Part shown: positions 46,767-54,538 of the stretch, piece by piece
Layout: each line of letters starts with the position of its first letter
Position numbering within the stretch: the first letter of the stretch is position 1
Source: Streptococcus mitis
GTDB lineage: Bacteria; Bacillota; Bacilli; Lactobacillales; Streptococcaceae
DNA length: 64,000 nucleotides
Direction of reading: 5' to 3'
Assembly: GCF_901542415.1 (NCBI RefSeq)
Contig: NZ_CABEHV010000004.1
Coordinates: forward strand, 434,001 to 498,000
Translations under genes and position numbers: made by a program
Notes under the pieces: generated by a model
What the model saw: the letters and a program-made list of their open reading frames with translations, nothing else
Databases searched by the model: none
Told to the model about the DNA's origin: nothing

Positions 46767-47102
46767 TTGATGTGCTTATAATCCAGTCTCAATACTCTGT
46801 ATTAGAAACAAAAAGAGATGAATTAAAATTAAAGTGTACAGAATGCTTTAGAGTTTCTATTTTTCTTATAATATATAGTAATTTCGGTACAAATTAACTT
46901 GTATATTCTATCTGGTTTAGTGTGATATATTCATTGTTAAATAAAAATATGAGTTCTCCTCTTATTTTAAAAAATAATTATTTTATAATTTTTTTTTATA
47001 TTTAGTGTAAACTATTCATTGCGTCCCCAATACGGGAAGTTTGTTTCTGATTTTCATATTTGGATTATAATATTCTCATCAGAGTTACTTAAGGAGTAAG
47101 AT
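46767..47102 (+). other. Upstream region of the RiPP-like cluster
   Basis: No gene is seen in this AT-rich region. Near its end TATAAT at 47066-47071 with a weak TTGTTT at 47041-47046 (19-bp spacer) could be the promoter of the ABC exporter. Just upstream, TCCC-CAATAC-GGGA (about 47025-47038) forms a short inverted repeat that could bind a regulator. Other TATAAT-like strings lie further back. Confidence 0.45.
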
Positions 47103-48686
47103 ATGAACCAGATTATGAAACAATATAAATTACTATATTTCTTGATTATTTTATTAAGTTTGACAAGTGCTCTTTTAATGACATTCTTCTCTCTGCAATT
47201 AGGAAGAATACTTGATAGTATATCTAATTCAAATAGTGGATTACTCTTTCATATCACTATTTCTGTAGGTTCGATTTTACTGTGGTTCTTGATTTCTTCT
47301 TCCTATACCTATCTTAAAAACGAATATGTAAAAAAAGTTATTTTAGATCTAAAAAGGCGTCTCTTATTACATTATTTATCGCGTGAATTTAACCAAACTG
47401 ACAACCGTAACCATTCAGATTTCTTAAATAATATCACCAAAAACAGTGACCTTATTCAAGAAAATTTATTAATCCCTAAAATCTCTCTAATTGCAAATTT
47501 AGGGAGCCTTATCATGAGTGTGGTTGCTATTATTTATATAGAATGGCGATTAGCATTAGTCTTCCTTTTATTGTCGAGTATAACGGTTTTCCTATCACAA
47601 ATTCCTGGAAAGTTAATGACTAAATCAACAAATAATTATTCTCTACAAAATAATCACTATTTGTCAAAAATGACAAACTTTATTAATGGTTTTGAACAAA
47701 TTAAGTTATTAAATATTCAAAGCTGGACCCAAGAAAAAATTCAGGGAATCAGTTTAGAATTTGAAGAGTCCAGAAAAACATATCAATTCTTAAAAGACTT
47801 AGCTTCAACTACTGGAATTTTACTAAGTTTTGGCTCTCAACTATCCTGTATGGTCGCTGGTATCTTTTTTGTAAGAAATAACTTACTGACTATTGGATTA
47901 CTAGTAGCAAGTATTCAATTATTAAACGGTGTTTTTGCTCCATTACAATCTATTCTTTACAATAAAAATTTAATCAGCAGTAGCAAGTCCATTATTGATA
48001 ATATCCAGGAAAATCTATATGAGACAAATCAAGGAACTTCCCATAAAACAAGTACAATTGATTGTGATAACATTTCGACCATTTCTATTAGCCAATTACA
48101 TTATGAAATTGAAAATAAAATATTATTTGATCATTTTTCCTATGAATTTAAAAAAGGCAAGCGCTATGCAATTATAGGTGCTTCAGGAGCTGGGAAAACA
48201 ACTTTAGTAAAATTAATACTAAATTATTATCCAAAAAATCTTTATGATGGAGAAATAAAAATCAACGGAAAACAGAATATTGATATTTCCTCAGAGGAGT
48301 TATATAAAGATATTGCGTTTGTGCAAAAAAATGACTTTCTGATTGAAGGCAATATTCTAGAGAATATCAAATTGGCTAGAAACCTTCATTTAACTGAAAA
48401 ATTAAGAAAATCCTTAGGTTTTAATGAAGACTTCCTTCGTAAAAACCTAGCTCAATCAAACCAAATCATTTCAGAAGGAGAAAAGCAACGAATTGATTTA
48501 GCTAGGTTTTTAGTCAAAACATATTCAGTTTATATATTTGACGAACCTACAAGTAACCTTGATCCAATAAAAGCAAAAGAAATAATGGATTACATTCTAT
48601 CCATTAAAGATGCAATTGTTATTGTCATTACTCATGATCAAAATCCAGAAATATTGGAAGAGTTTGATCAGATTATTGTTTTATAA
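47103..48686 (+). CDS. ABC exporter (fused permease and ATPase) of the RiPP-like cluster
   Basis: 527 residues. Six membrane helices in the first 290, then an ATPase with Walker A IIGASGAGKTTLVKL, signature ISEGEKQRIDLARFL, Walker B VYIFDEPTSNLD and H-loop VIVITHDQ. No N-terminal C39 peptidase domain is present, so leader removal would need another protease, such as the M16 gene downstream. It is closest in build to half-transporters exporting lantibiotics or other modified peptides. The 27-residue peptide gene begins 19 bases after its stop. Confidence 0.85.
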   Translation: MNQIMKQYKLLYFLIILLSLTSALLMTFFSLQLGRILDSISNSNSGLLFHITISVGSILLWFLISSSYTYLKNEYVKKVILDLKRRLLLHYLSREFNQTDNRNHSDFLNNITKNSDLIQENLLIPKISLIANLGSLIMSVVAIIYIEWRLALVFLLLSSITVFLSQIPGKLMTKSTNNYSLQNNHYLSKMTNFINGFEQIKLLNIQSWTQEKIQGISLEFEESRKTYQFLKDLASTTGILLSFGSQLSCMVAGIFFVRNNLLTIGLLVASIQLLNGVFAPLQSILYNKNLISSSKSIIDNIQENLYETNQGTSHKTSTIDCDNISTISISQLHYEIENKILFDHFSYEFKKGKRYAIIGASGAGKTTLVKLILNYYPKNLYDGEIKINGKQNIDISSEELYKDIAFVQKNDFLIEGNILENIKLARNLHLTEKLRKSLGFNEDFLRKNLAQSNQIISEGEKQRIDLARFLVKTYSVYIFDEPTSNLDPIKAKEIMDYILSIKDAIVIVITHDQNPEILEEFDQIIVL

Positions 48687-48705
48687 TAGAAAGGAGGTGA
48701 TGATC

Positions 48706-48789
48706 ATGATTATGGAAGATTTCAACATTTTGGAGTTAGAATTTGAAGAAATTCGTGAAGAAGATACAACTAATTGGTACTTTATCTAA
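48706..48789 (+). CDS. Putative 27-residue RiPP precursor peptide
   Basis: ATG 48706 is at the best distance from a perfect AAGGAGGT (48691-48698); ATG 48700 and 48712 are in frame. The peptide has an acidic leader-like stretch (residues 3-20, seven Glu and two Asp) and a C-terminal TTNWYFI with no acid. An acidic amphipathic leader and a short hydrophobic, aromatic end are typical of RiPP precursors, and neighbours are an exporter, a ThiF-like modifying enzyme with a PqqD-like domain and an M16 peptidase. Unlike microcin C7 peptides it does not end in Asn. I find no known family. Confidence 0.65.
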   Translation: MIMEDFNILELEFEEIREEDTTNWYFI

Positions 48790-48807
48790 GATAATTTTAG
48801 ATTTAGT

Positions 48808-48926
48808 TAATTTAAACTCTTAAAAAGAGAGTTTAAATTAGTTTGTATTAATAAAAAAGAAGTCAATAATATTAATCGACTTCTCGTGTATAACAGAAGC
48901 ATGCATGTTCATCTTGCATGCTTTTA
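48808..48926 (+). terminator. Three hairpins between the peptide and ThiF genes
   Basis: First hairpin: TAATTTAAACTCT (48808-48820) with AGAGTTTAAATTA (48828-48840), perfect. Second: AGAAGTC (48858-48864) with GACTTCT (48878-48884). Third: AAGCATGCA (48897-48905) with TGCATGCTT (48915-48923), followed by a short T run. The third is terminator-like. They could raise peptide mRNA over enzyme mRNA by partial termination and by 3'-end protection. Confidence 0.7.
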
Positions 48927-48947
48927 TCAAATAGTTGAGGATATAAA

Positions 48948-50070
48948 ATGGATAATTATTTCCCAAAATGGAACCAGGATAGAATCGTTTACCAATGGAA
49001 GAACGACAGATTAAGAATTGGAGCTGATGATGTTGATGTATTAGAAATTACAGGATACTCAGATTTTTGGTCAGATTTAATTTCTTGTTGCAATGGAATT
49101 AATAGCTTTGAAGAAATTAAAGATTTATTAAGAAAAAAATATGATATATCCGAAAATATTATAGAAAAATATATATCTAAATTTTCTGATCGTAATTTAT
49201 TAGAAATATTAGATAGACCTGTAAATCAAATTGATCACTATTTAATTAATGAATCACTAGAAACTTATTATTCTAGTGAAGGTATTGGTGGGATTAAATT
49301 ACTTGAAAAATTGAGTAATTTAAAAGTTACCATACTAGGATGTGGAGCCGGTGGTTCTCATATCGCATTACAATTAGCCCAATTAGGGGTAGGGCGACTT
49401 CATTTAGTCGATGATGATATTGTTAAAGAAAATAATATAAATAGGCAATCTATGTTTACCTTTAACGATATTGGTAAATATAAAGTTGACTGTGTAAAAG
49501 ATTGTATTCTAAAACGGTAATTATCAGTGTGTAGTCACAAAAAGAAAATTAAAAATGAGCACTGTTGATGCTGTAAAAAAAGAAATTTCTGAAAGTGACT
49601 GGGTATTTTGTTGTATGGATGAACCTCCTTATATAGCACAAAGATTAGTAAATAGAGCATGCTATTTATTTAATATCCCTAGTATATACTGTTTTAGCCA
49701 ACGTAGCGCAGGTAAACTCTTATTTTGTAATCCTAATATTCAAAATATAGGCTGTGTTGATTGTTTACTTTATGAACAAGATAGTGATAACTTTCAAAAT
49801 TTAGTTAAAAAATTTTCAAACTATGATGGAAAATTAATAACTGCAAATATTTTAACTAATATTCTATTATTGTCATCATGGGTTGTGAAGAAATGGTTAG
49901 ATTGTGTAACAGAGAAAAATAGTAATGTTTGGAATACTTTATTTAGATTTGATTTTTATAGTTTTAGGGAAGATGAATTCAAGCACTTCTCTAAGCAATC
50001 TCATTGTCCTACATGTGGTCATGATTTCGATAAAAGTAAACTCTGGGAGATTCTAAAAATTGATGAATAA
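48948..50070 (+). pseudogene. ThiF/MccB-like E1 enzyme with PqqD-like domain, frameshifted
   Basis: The first 95 residues or so look like a PqqD-type winged-helix recognition domain (LISCCNGINSFEEIKDLL). Then a ThiF core: ILGCGAGGSHIALQLAQLGV, VDDDIVKENNINRQ (the E1 N-R-Q), and after the break CCMDEPPYIA, with zinc ligands GCVDCLLYE and HCPTCGHDF. The frame stops at TAA 49518-49520. The second part is open in another frame and reads NGNYQCVVTKRK before MSTVDAV. Removing one A from the AAAA run at 49511-49514 joins the two into about 373 residues, the normal length. E1-like enzymes adenylate a C-terminus, so this one probably modifies the peptide. Sequencing error or phase variation is possible. 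Confidence 0.8.
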
Positions 50071-50569
50071 GAAAATTATATTTAAAAAAAATCAAGCAAG
50101 TAAATTTGCATATTTTTCATTGATGTTTGTTGCAGGTACTAGTATTGAGCAAGTAAATGAATTAGGATTTTCACATCTTATTGAACATTTACTAATACGA
50201 GCAGGGAATGAACAATCACTAAATGAATTGTTTGATATGAATGGTGCAGCTATTAAAGGAGAGACATCTAGAGATTATATTAATTTAAGTGGTTACTGTC
50301 TAGCTGAAGATTTCAATAAAATTTTTAAAATACTGATAAGTAGGATTTTCAATCTTTCTATTACTGAAGATGAACTATTGAGGGAAAAGAAAATAGTCTT
50401 AATTGAATTAAATCAGTATGAAAATAGTAAAAAATCTATTAATGATAATCGAGTAATTTTTAAAAATAGTTCTTGGTCAATAGATATTATTGGTACTAGA
50501 GGTAATATTGAGTATGTTAGTTTAGAAACTATATATAAATTTTATATAAAACAAAGTATAAATTTCTAA
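50063..50569 (+). pseudogene. M16 metallopeptidase, cut by Tn916
   Basis: The visible 168 residues are the N-terminal part of an M16 peptidase. HLIEHLLIRAG gives the inverted zinc motif HxxEH, and the third ligand is expected in EKKIVLIELNQYE, about 80 residues later. M16 peptidases are normally 400 residues or more. The frame passes into the Tn916 end at about 50549 and stops at 50569, so the last residues (KQSINF) are transposon-encoded. The start is ATG 50063, overlapping the ThiF stop. In PQQ and similar clusters M16 proteins cut the modified peptide free. The missing part should lie past the far end of Tn916. Confidence 0.8.
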
Positions 50570-50688
50570 TTATCTTTTTATATTTTCTTAAATGCTCGTA
50601 AAGCCTTATTCTATGTGCTTTCGAGTATTTTTACTGTAGGAAGATACTTCACGTTTCTTTGCATATTTCCTCATGTCTTAGCTGTCAG

Positions 50689-50710
50689 AAGTGGTAAATA
50701 AGTAGTAAAT
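50689..50710 (-). repeat. Integrase arm-type (DR-2) repeats at the Tn916 end
   Basis: AAGTGGTAAAT at 50689-50699 is followed directly by AAGTAGTAAAT at 50700-50710. Tn916 Int binds such DR-2 repeats near each end with its N-terminal domain. Confidence 0.7.
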
Positions 50711-50722
50711 TCATTTGTACTA

Positions 50723-51940
50723 CTAAGCAACAAGACGCTCCTGTTGCTTCTCTTTATTCAAGCGTTTCATTTCTGCCATTGCAGAATCGAATGTTGCATG
50801 TGCGTAATAGTTCAGCGTCATGGCTATATTAGCATGTCCCATAATGTACTGTAATGCCTTTGGATTCATTCCTGCATTTGCATAGTTGGTACAGAATGTA
50901 TGTCGCAAACTATGTGGAGTGATGTGTGGCAATTTATCCTCGTTATACTTATTGTATTTCTTAACAAGACCTTTCATCATGCCGTTGTAATCACTTGCCA
51001 CTTTTGGATAGTTCTTTCTATTAAGAAAGAGGAAATCACTATATCCATCAATCTCAACACGCTTATCATTCTTTCGATTCGCTAACACTCGCTTAAATGC
51101 TTGATAGGCTTCTTCAACCATAGGAACTTGACGTTCGCCACTTTTGGTCTTTGGTGTTTCAATGTAGTACCCAATTTCAGTATCTCTCAATAGCTGATGG
51201 TCTATATTGACAAGACGATTCTCAAAATCTAAATCTGGAAGTGTCAAACCACCAAACTCTGAAATACGAAGACCTGTTTTTAAGAGTATCAGAATTTCAT
51301 CATAATTTTTGCTGTAGGTTTTATCAGCTTTTGCAAAGGCTAACAGTTTTTCTTCCTGTTCTTCTGTTAGTACGGTCTTAGGGACAGTATCATCATCAAG
51401 AACTGCTTTCAGTTGAAAGTCAAATGGATTCTTCCGAACACAATCATCTTGTATAGCAATATAGAATGAAGCCTTTAAAGAACGTTTGTAGTTATTGATG
51501 GTTTGATAAGCATAACCATTTTCACTCATTCTAATAGCCCATTCTTTAGCGTCTGATGGCTTAATACTGTCAATACTTCTTACACCTAACTTGTCTTTCT
51601 TCAAAATATCCATAAGATATTTGCGTCCAGTTTCAGTGTTTTTTCTAACCTTTGGTCTTTGAGCGTTCTGTTTTGCGTAAAGCTGGCAGAGTGTCATTTT
51701 CTTTCCTACAACATCAATACCATCATGAATGTCTTTCTGTAACTCTGCGATTTTCTCTCTAAGTGAGATACAATCACGCTTTCCTGCTGGTACTCGGTCT
51801 GTAGCCACAAGTTTCCACGAGTAAACAAATTGCGGTTCTCCAAATGAATCTATATATTTGTATAAGTATCTTCCGTCTTTTCGTTGGCTCTCTCCAGTCT
51901 TTAAGATTCGACCTTTATTGTCACGTCTTTTTTCTGACAT
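50723..51940 (-). CDS. int: Tn916 tyrosine integrase
   Basis: 405 residues, the full length of Int-Tn. The N-terminal arm-binding domain (MSEKRRDNKGRILKTGESQR) is followed by a core-binding domain (about 80-170) and a catalytic domain with Arg in KTGLRISEFGGL, HSLRHTFCTNYANAG (His-x-x-Arg), HANIAMTLNYYAHA with the second His and the tyrosine nucleophile. It excises and inserts Tn916. Xis lies upstream on the same strand. Confidence 0.97.
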   Translation of the reverse strand: MSEKRRDNKGRILKTGESQRKDGRYLYKYIDSFGEPQFVYSWKLVATDRVPAGKRDCISLREKIAELQKDIHDGIDVVGKKMTLCQLYAKQNAQRPKVRKNTETGRKYLMDILKKDKLGVRSIDSIKPSDAKEWAIRMSENGYAYQTINNYKRSLKASFYIAIQDDCVRKNPFDFQLKAVLDDDTVPKTVLTEEQEEKLLAFAKADKTYSKNYDEILILLKTGLRISEFGGLTLPDLDFENRLVNIDHQLLRDTEIGYYIETPKTKSGERQVPMVEEAYQAFKRVLANRKNDKRVEIDGYSDFLFLNRKNYPKVASDYNGMMKGLVKKYNKYNEDKLPHITPHSLRHTFCTNYANAGMNPKALQYIMGHANIAMTLNYYAHATFDSAMAEMKRLNKEKQQERLVA

Positions 51941-52021
51941 GGCATTTGCTCCTTTCCTTTATGGAAAGAGCCTTGATACGACTTAATACTATTTTATCAT
52001 ATACAAGACCCTTTGGCGACG

Positions 52022-52225
52022 CTAGATTGCGTCCAATGTATCTATAATTTTTTCAAATTGTTTTCGTTTAATCTGAATACGATTGCCATTCATAATCAGC
52101 CAATTTGCATTTTTATTTTCCTCTGCCAAGCGTCGTAGCTTGTTTTCGCCAATACGAAAATATTTTGACGCTTCTTCAATGGTTAGGGTATAACGTTCCC
52201 AAATAGGAATGTCAGTCTGCTTCAT
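52022..52225 (-). CDS. xis: Tn916 excisionase
   Basis: 67 residues of basic winged-helix type with [31 protein letters not shown], identical in build to Xis-Tn. It helps Int excise the element. It starts after AAAGGAGGA on the minus strand and lies about 80 bases upstream of int. Confidence 0.95.
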
Positions 52226-52685
52226 AAAATCCTCCTTTCCAAATCACTTATTTGGATTTCATAAAAGTTGTTTTACCAGCAATCGAACAGCTTTAGCAAA
52301 GCTCACGGGAGTTCCACCCCTGCATGGTTCTCATGTAGCCATACTCATTGCCTGCGACGGTTTTATCACGCTCGGACTATTGACTGTATGGGAGTATCAT
52401 TATCACGATAAGAATGTCGTTGCAGGCAATCCTGCTAAAGATTGCTTCTCGGATCACTAACATGAATCGCTCGCTATCTTTATAAGATAGGTCATGGCGG
52501 TTAGTTCCGTTGGCTCTTTTCTTATCGAAACGTATTCGATTACTTTTATTCAGTTTTCAAAGAACAATGGCTCGTTAGCCTATCAAAACACATTGAAAGC
52601 TCAATATGCTTTGGTGGAATAACAAACCTCCCTGTTCGGGAAGCGTGGAATGGTTTAGCACGCTTCCACGAAAGGAGAGAGGATA
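52226..52685 (-). other. Structured non-coding region between orf8 and xis, with boxA-like site
   Basis: 460 bases without a convincing gene. On the minus strand it carries a boxA-like element TGTTCTTTGAAAACTGAAT (52566-52548), differing at one of 19 positions from the element in the outer ICE leader. Downstream of that, an inverted repeat CGTTGCAGGCAAT (52418-52430) pairs with ATTGCCTGCGACG (52347-52359). Just after orf8, GGAAGCGTG (52639-52647) pairs with CACGCTTCC (52659-52667). The pattern suggests a structured RNA through which the orf7-orf8 transcript reads into xis and int. Confidence 0.55.
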
Positions 52686-52916
52686 TTACTTAATTTCAAA
52701 TGACAAAATCTTTGTAATCAGTCTGGTTTCCATTCTTCCACGTAAGACTTCATCAACGACCATACTTTGATTGCCATATTCATCTTTCATAAGTCGTAGG
52801 GAACGCTTCGTTATGTACCCTCTGTAATGATGTAGAATCTGGTTAATCGCTTCGGTATCGCCATCTGTTGCCTTTACAATGAGAGGAAAGGGAATCATAG
52901 GATATTGTGTTTTCAT
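52686..52916 (-). CDS. orf8: Tn916 Orf8, helix-turn-helix-type regulatory protein
   Basis: 76 residues (IPFPLIVKATDGDTEAINQI, HHYRGYITKRSLR). It resembles the N-terminal HTH region of the Tn916 Orf7 type regulators. Its start overlaps the orf7 stop. Orf7 and Orf8 are needed for full expression of xis, int and the transfer genes. Confidence 0.9.
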   Translation of the reverse strand: MKTQYPMIPFPLIVKATDGDTEAINQILHHYRGYITKRSLRLMKDEYGNQSMVVDEVLRGRMETRLITKILSFEIK

Positions 52917-53335
52917 TCTTCAAATTCCTCCATAAACTTTTTAATTAAGGCTAGTCCACTGGTTCTATGCCGATAGACAGTAGAACGGTTCAATTTCAAC
53001 AGGTCTGCAATTTCTGAATCGCTCATGTCCATAAAGTAAAACAGCAGTAGAATTTCACGTTTCTTGTCTGGCAACTCACGTAATGCTTCACTCAACAAAT
53101 CATTTTCAACGCCTACTGATAACCCATTGAGTGTAAAAATCTGAAAGTCAGTTGAATAGTTATCTGTTGTCGCAAACTGGCTAACAAGATAATCGCCAAC
53201 ATCCGAAAAGGACACCTCACGCTTTGCAATCCTTGAAAGATAAAGCATATAATTCTTTCGCTCGTCTTCCATAGCACGTTTACAGATATAGTCAAACTGA
53301 TTTTCTATTGTGGTCTGAAAAGAAGATGGTTTCAT
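52913..53335 (-). CDS. orf7: Tn916 Orf7, sigma-70-like regulator
   Basis: 140 residues from ATG 53335, with AAGGGGG before it; a GTG three codons upstream is also in frame. The C-terminal part (EALRELPDKKREILLLFYF, then DSEIADLLKLNRSTVYRHR) is a sigma region 4-type HTH. It activates downstream Tn916 genes after readthrough from tet(M). Confidence 0.93.
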   Translation of the reverse strand: MKPSSFQTTIENQFDYICKRAMEDERKNYMLYLSRIAKREVSFSDVGDYLVSQFATTDNYSTDFQIFTLNGLSVGVENDLLSEALRELPDKKREILLLFYFMDMSDSEIADLLKLNRSTVYRHRTSGLALIKKFMEEFEE

Positions 53336-53839
53336 GTTTCTCACCCCCTTTCTGTCTAGGAAAGGAAGTGAGCCTTGCTCGTTTATCTCCTTTCACTCTT
53401 AGTCCCAATGTGAAAGGGGGATTTGTTGCATTACTGATAAATAAACTTTGTAAAAAAGTTCTGAATAGCCAAAAAAGCATATAAACAGATTTATTTCTCT
53501 GTTTACATGCTTCTGTTATTCTATCTATATGATTTATAAAACCACATTGGTGGACGTACTTATCTATTGCAGATAGACGACTTTTTTTGACAAGAACCCA
53601 ATGTAAGGAAATTTATTGTATATGATGTACTTCATGGCGACGTTGACCTCCAACAAACCGCCATTTGGAAGTAATATACAATATTTTAACAGCGTAAATA
53701 GCACTACCATATAACGGTTTTTTTTATTGGCGTTTAGTAGTGCTTTTTATTAAATATAAACCTATAAACCATATAACACGTTTTTCTATACCTGTTTTTA
53801 ATTCAGTAGGAACAATAAAATGTATAGAGGTGGTCTACT
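53336..53839. other. Intergenic region between orf7 and orf9
   Basis: About 500 bases without a gene that I can support on either strand. A hairpin AGCACTAC (53700-53707) with GTAGTGCT (53737-53744) followed by TTTTT lies just before orf9. The orf9 start has a weak site (GAGGTGG). The promoters for the divergent orf7 and orf9 transcripts should lie here. Confidence 0.5.
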
Positions 53840-54193
53840 ATGCGTAAAAAAGAAGATAAATATGATTTTAGAGCCTTTGGTTTAGCCATTAAAGAAGCTC
53901 GATTGAAACGAGGTTTAACTCGTGAACAAGTGGGAGCATTGATTGAAATTGACCCACGGTACTTAACTAATATTGAAAATAAAGGGCAACACCCCAGCAT
54001 ACAAGTTCTTTATGACCTTGTATCGTTACTTCATGTTTCCGTTGATGAATTTTTCTTACCTGCTAATAACTTGGTAAAAAGCACCCGACGATTACAGATA
54101 GAGAAATACATGGATAGCTTTACAGACAAAGAACTATCCTTAATGGAATCTTTAGCCAGCGGTATCAACGAAGCAAGAAACATCGAAGACTAA
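53840..54193 (+). CDS. orf9: Tn916 Orf9, HTH repressor
   Basis: 117 residues, Xre/Cro-type HTH in the first 70 ([41 protein letters not shown]). It is thought to repress the orf7 promoter; antisense RNA made when tet(M) is induced lowers it. It is transcribed opposite to its neighbours and ends at a strong bidirectional terminator. Confidence 0.94.
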   Translation: MRKKEDKYDFRAFGLAIKEARLKRGLTREQVGALIEIDPRYLTNIENKGQHPSIQVLYDLVSLLHVSVDEFFLPANNLVKSTRRLQIEKYMDSFTDKELSLMESLASGINEARNIED

Positions 54194-54218
54194 TTAAAAG
54201 AATCCATACATAACGGAA

Positions 54219-54263
54219 AGAGCCGATAAAATGAGATTGTATTAATCTCATTTTATCGGCTCT
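54219..54263. terminator. Bidirectional terminator between orf9 and orf6
   Basis: A perfect 20-bp inverted repeat, AGAGCCGATAAAATGAGATT (54219-54238) and its complement (54244-54263), around five bases. It overlaps the last codons of orf6. Confidence 0.85.
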
Positions 54264-54441
54264 GCGTCTTTGCGTCTGGCTCTGTAATCACAGTTACTTT
54301 GAACTGCTTTATTTCAATTAAATTTTCTTGTCTGCATTTCGGACAATAGAGGGGGAATTTTTTTAATTCAGTATCTTCCCTTATCTTTAATCGTGTTTTA
54401 TTTCCACATACAGGACACAATATCCACTTGTAGTTTATAAT
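54253..54441 (-). CDS. orf6: Tn916 Orf6, cysteine-rich KTR protein with unusual start codon
   Basis: 62 residues on the minus strand: YKWILCPVCGNKTRLKIRED and FPLYCPKCRQENL hold two CPxC zinc knuckles, and the end is PDAKTQSR. There is no ATG, GTG or TTG close to the GGAGG site (54454-54450). The triplet at the best distance is ATT 54441-54439 (ATA 54447 is too close). A non-standard ATT start is therefore likely, unless translation begins at the later TTG. The function is unknown; it is next to tet(M) in all Tn916 elements. Confidence 0.75.
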   Translation of the reverse strand: MINYKWILCPVCGNKTRLKIREDTELKKFPLYCPKCRQENLIEIKQFKVTVITEPDAKTQSR

Positions 54442-54538
54442 AACTATCTCCTCCTTTACACTTTAATTCAAATCTTTATTAAAAAATATTTCATCTTATT
54501 TAACAAGAAACCATATTTATATAACAACATAAAATACA

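Noticed and set aside
48706..48789. Microcin C7-type heptapeptide-nucleotide antibiotic
   Set aside because: The peptide is 27 residues and lacks the C-terminal Asn that MccB adenylates. The ThiF enzyme may be related, but the product cannot be the same.
52209..52460. 83-residue frame on the plus strand upstream of xis
   Set aside because: It overlaps a structured non-coding region, has no ribosome-binding site and no recognisable domain.
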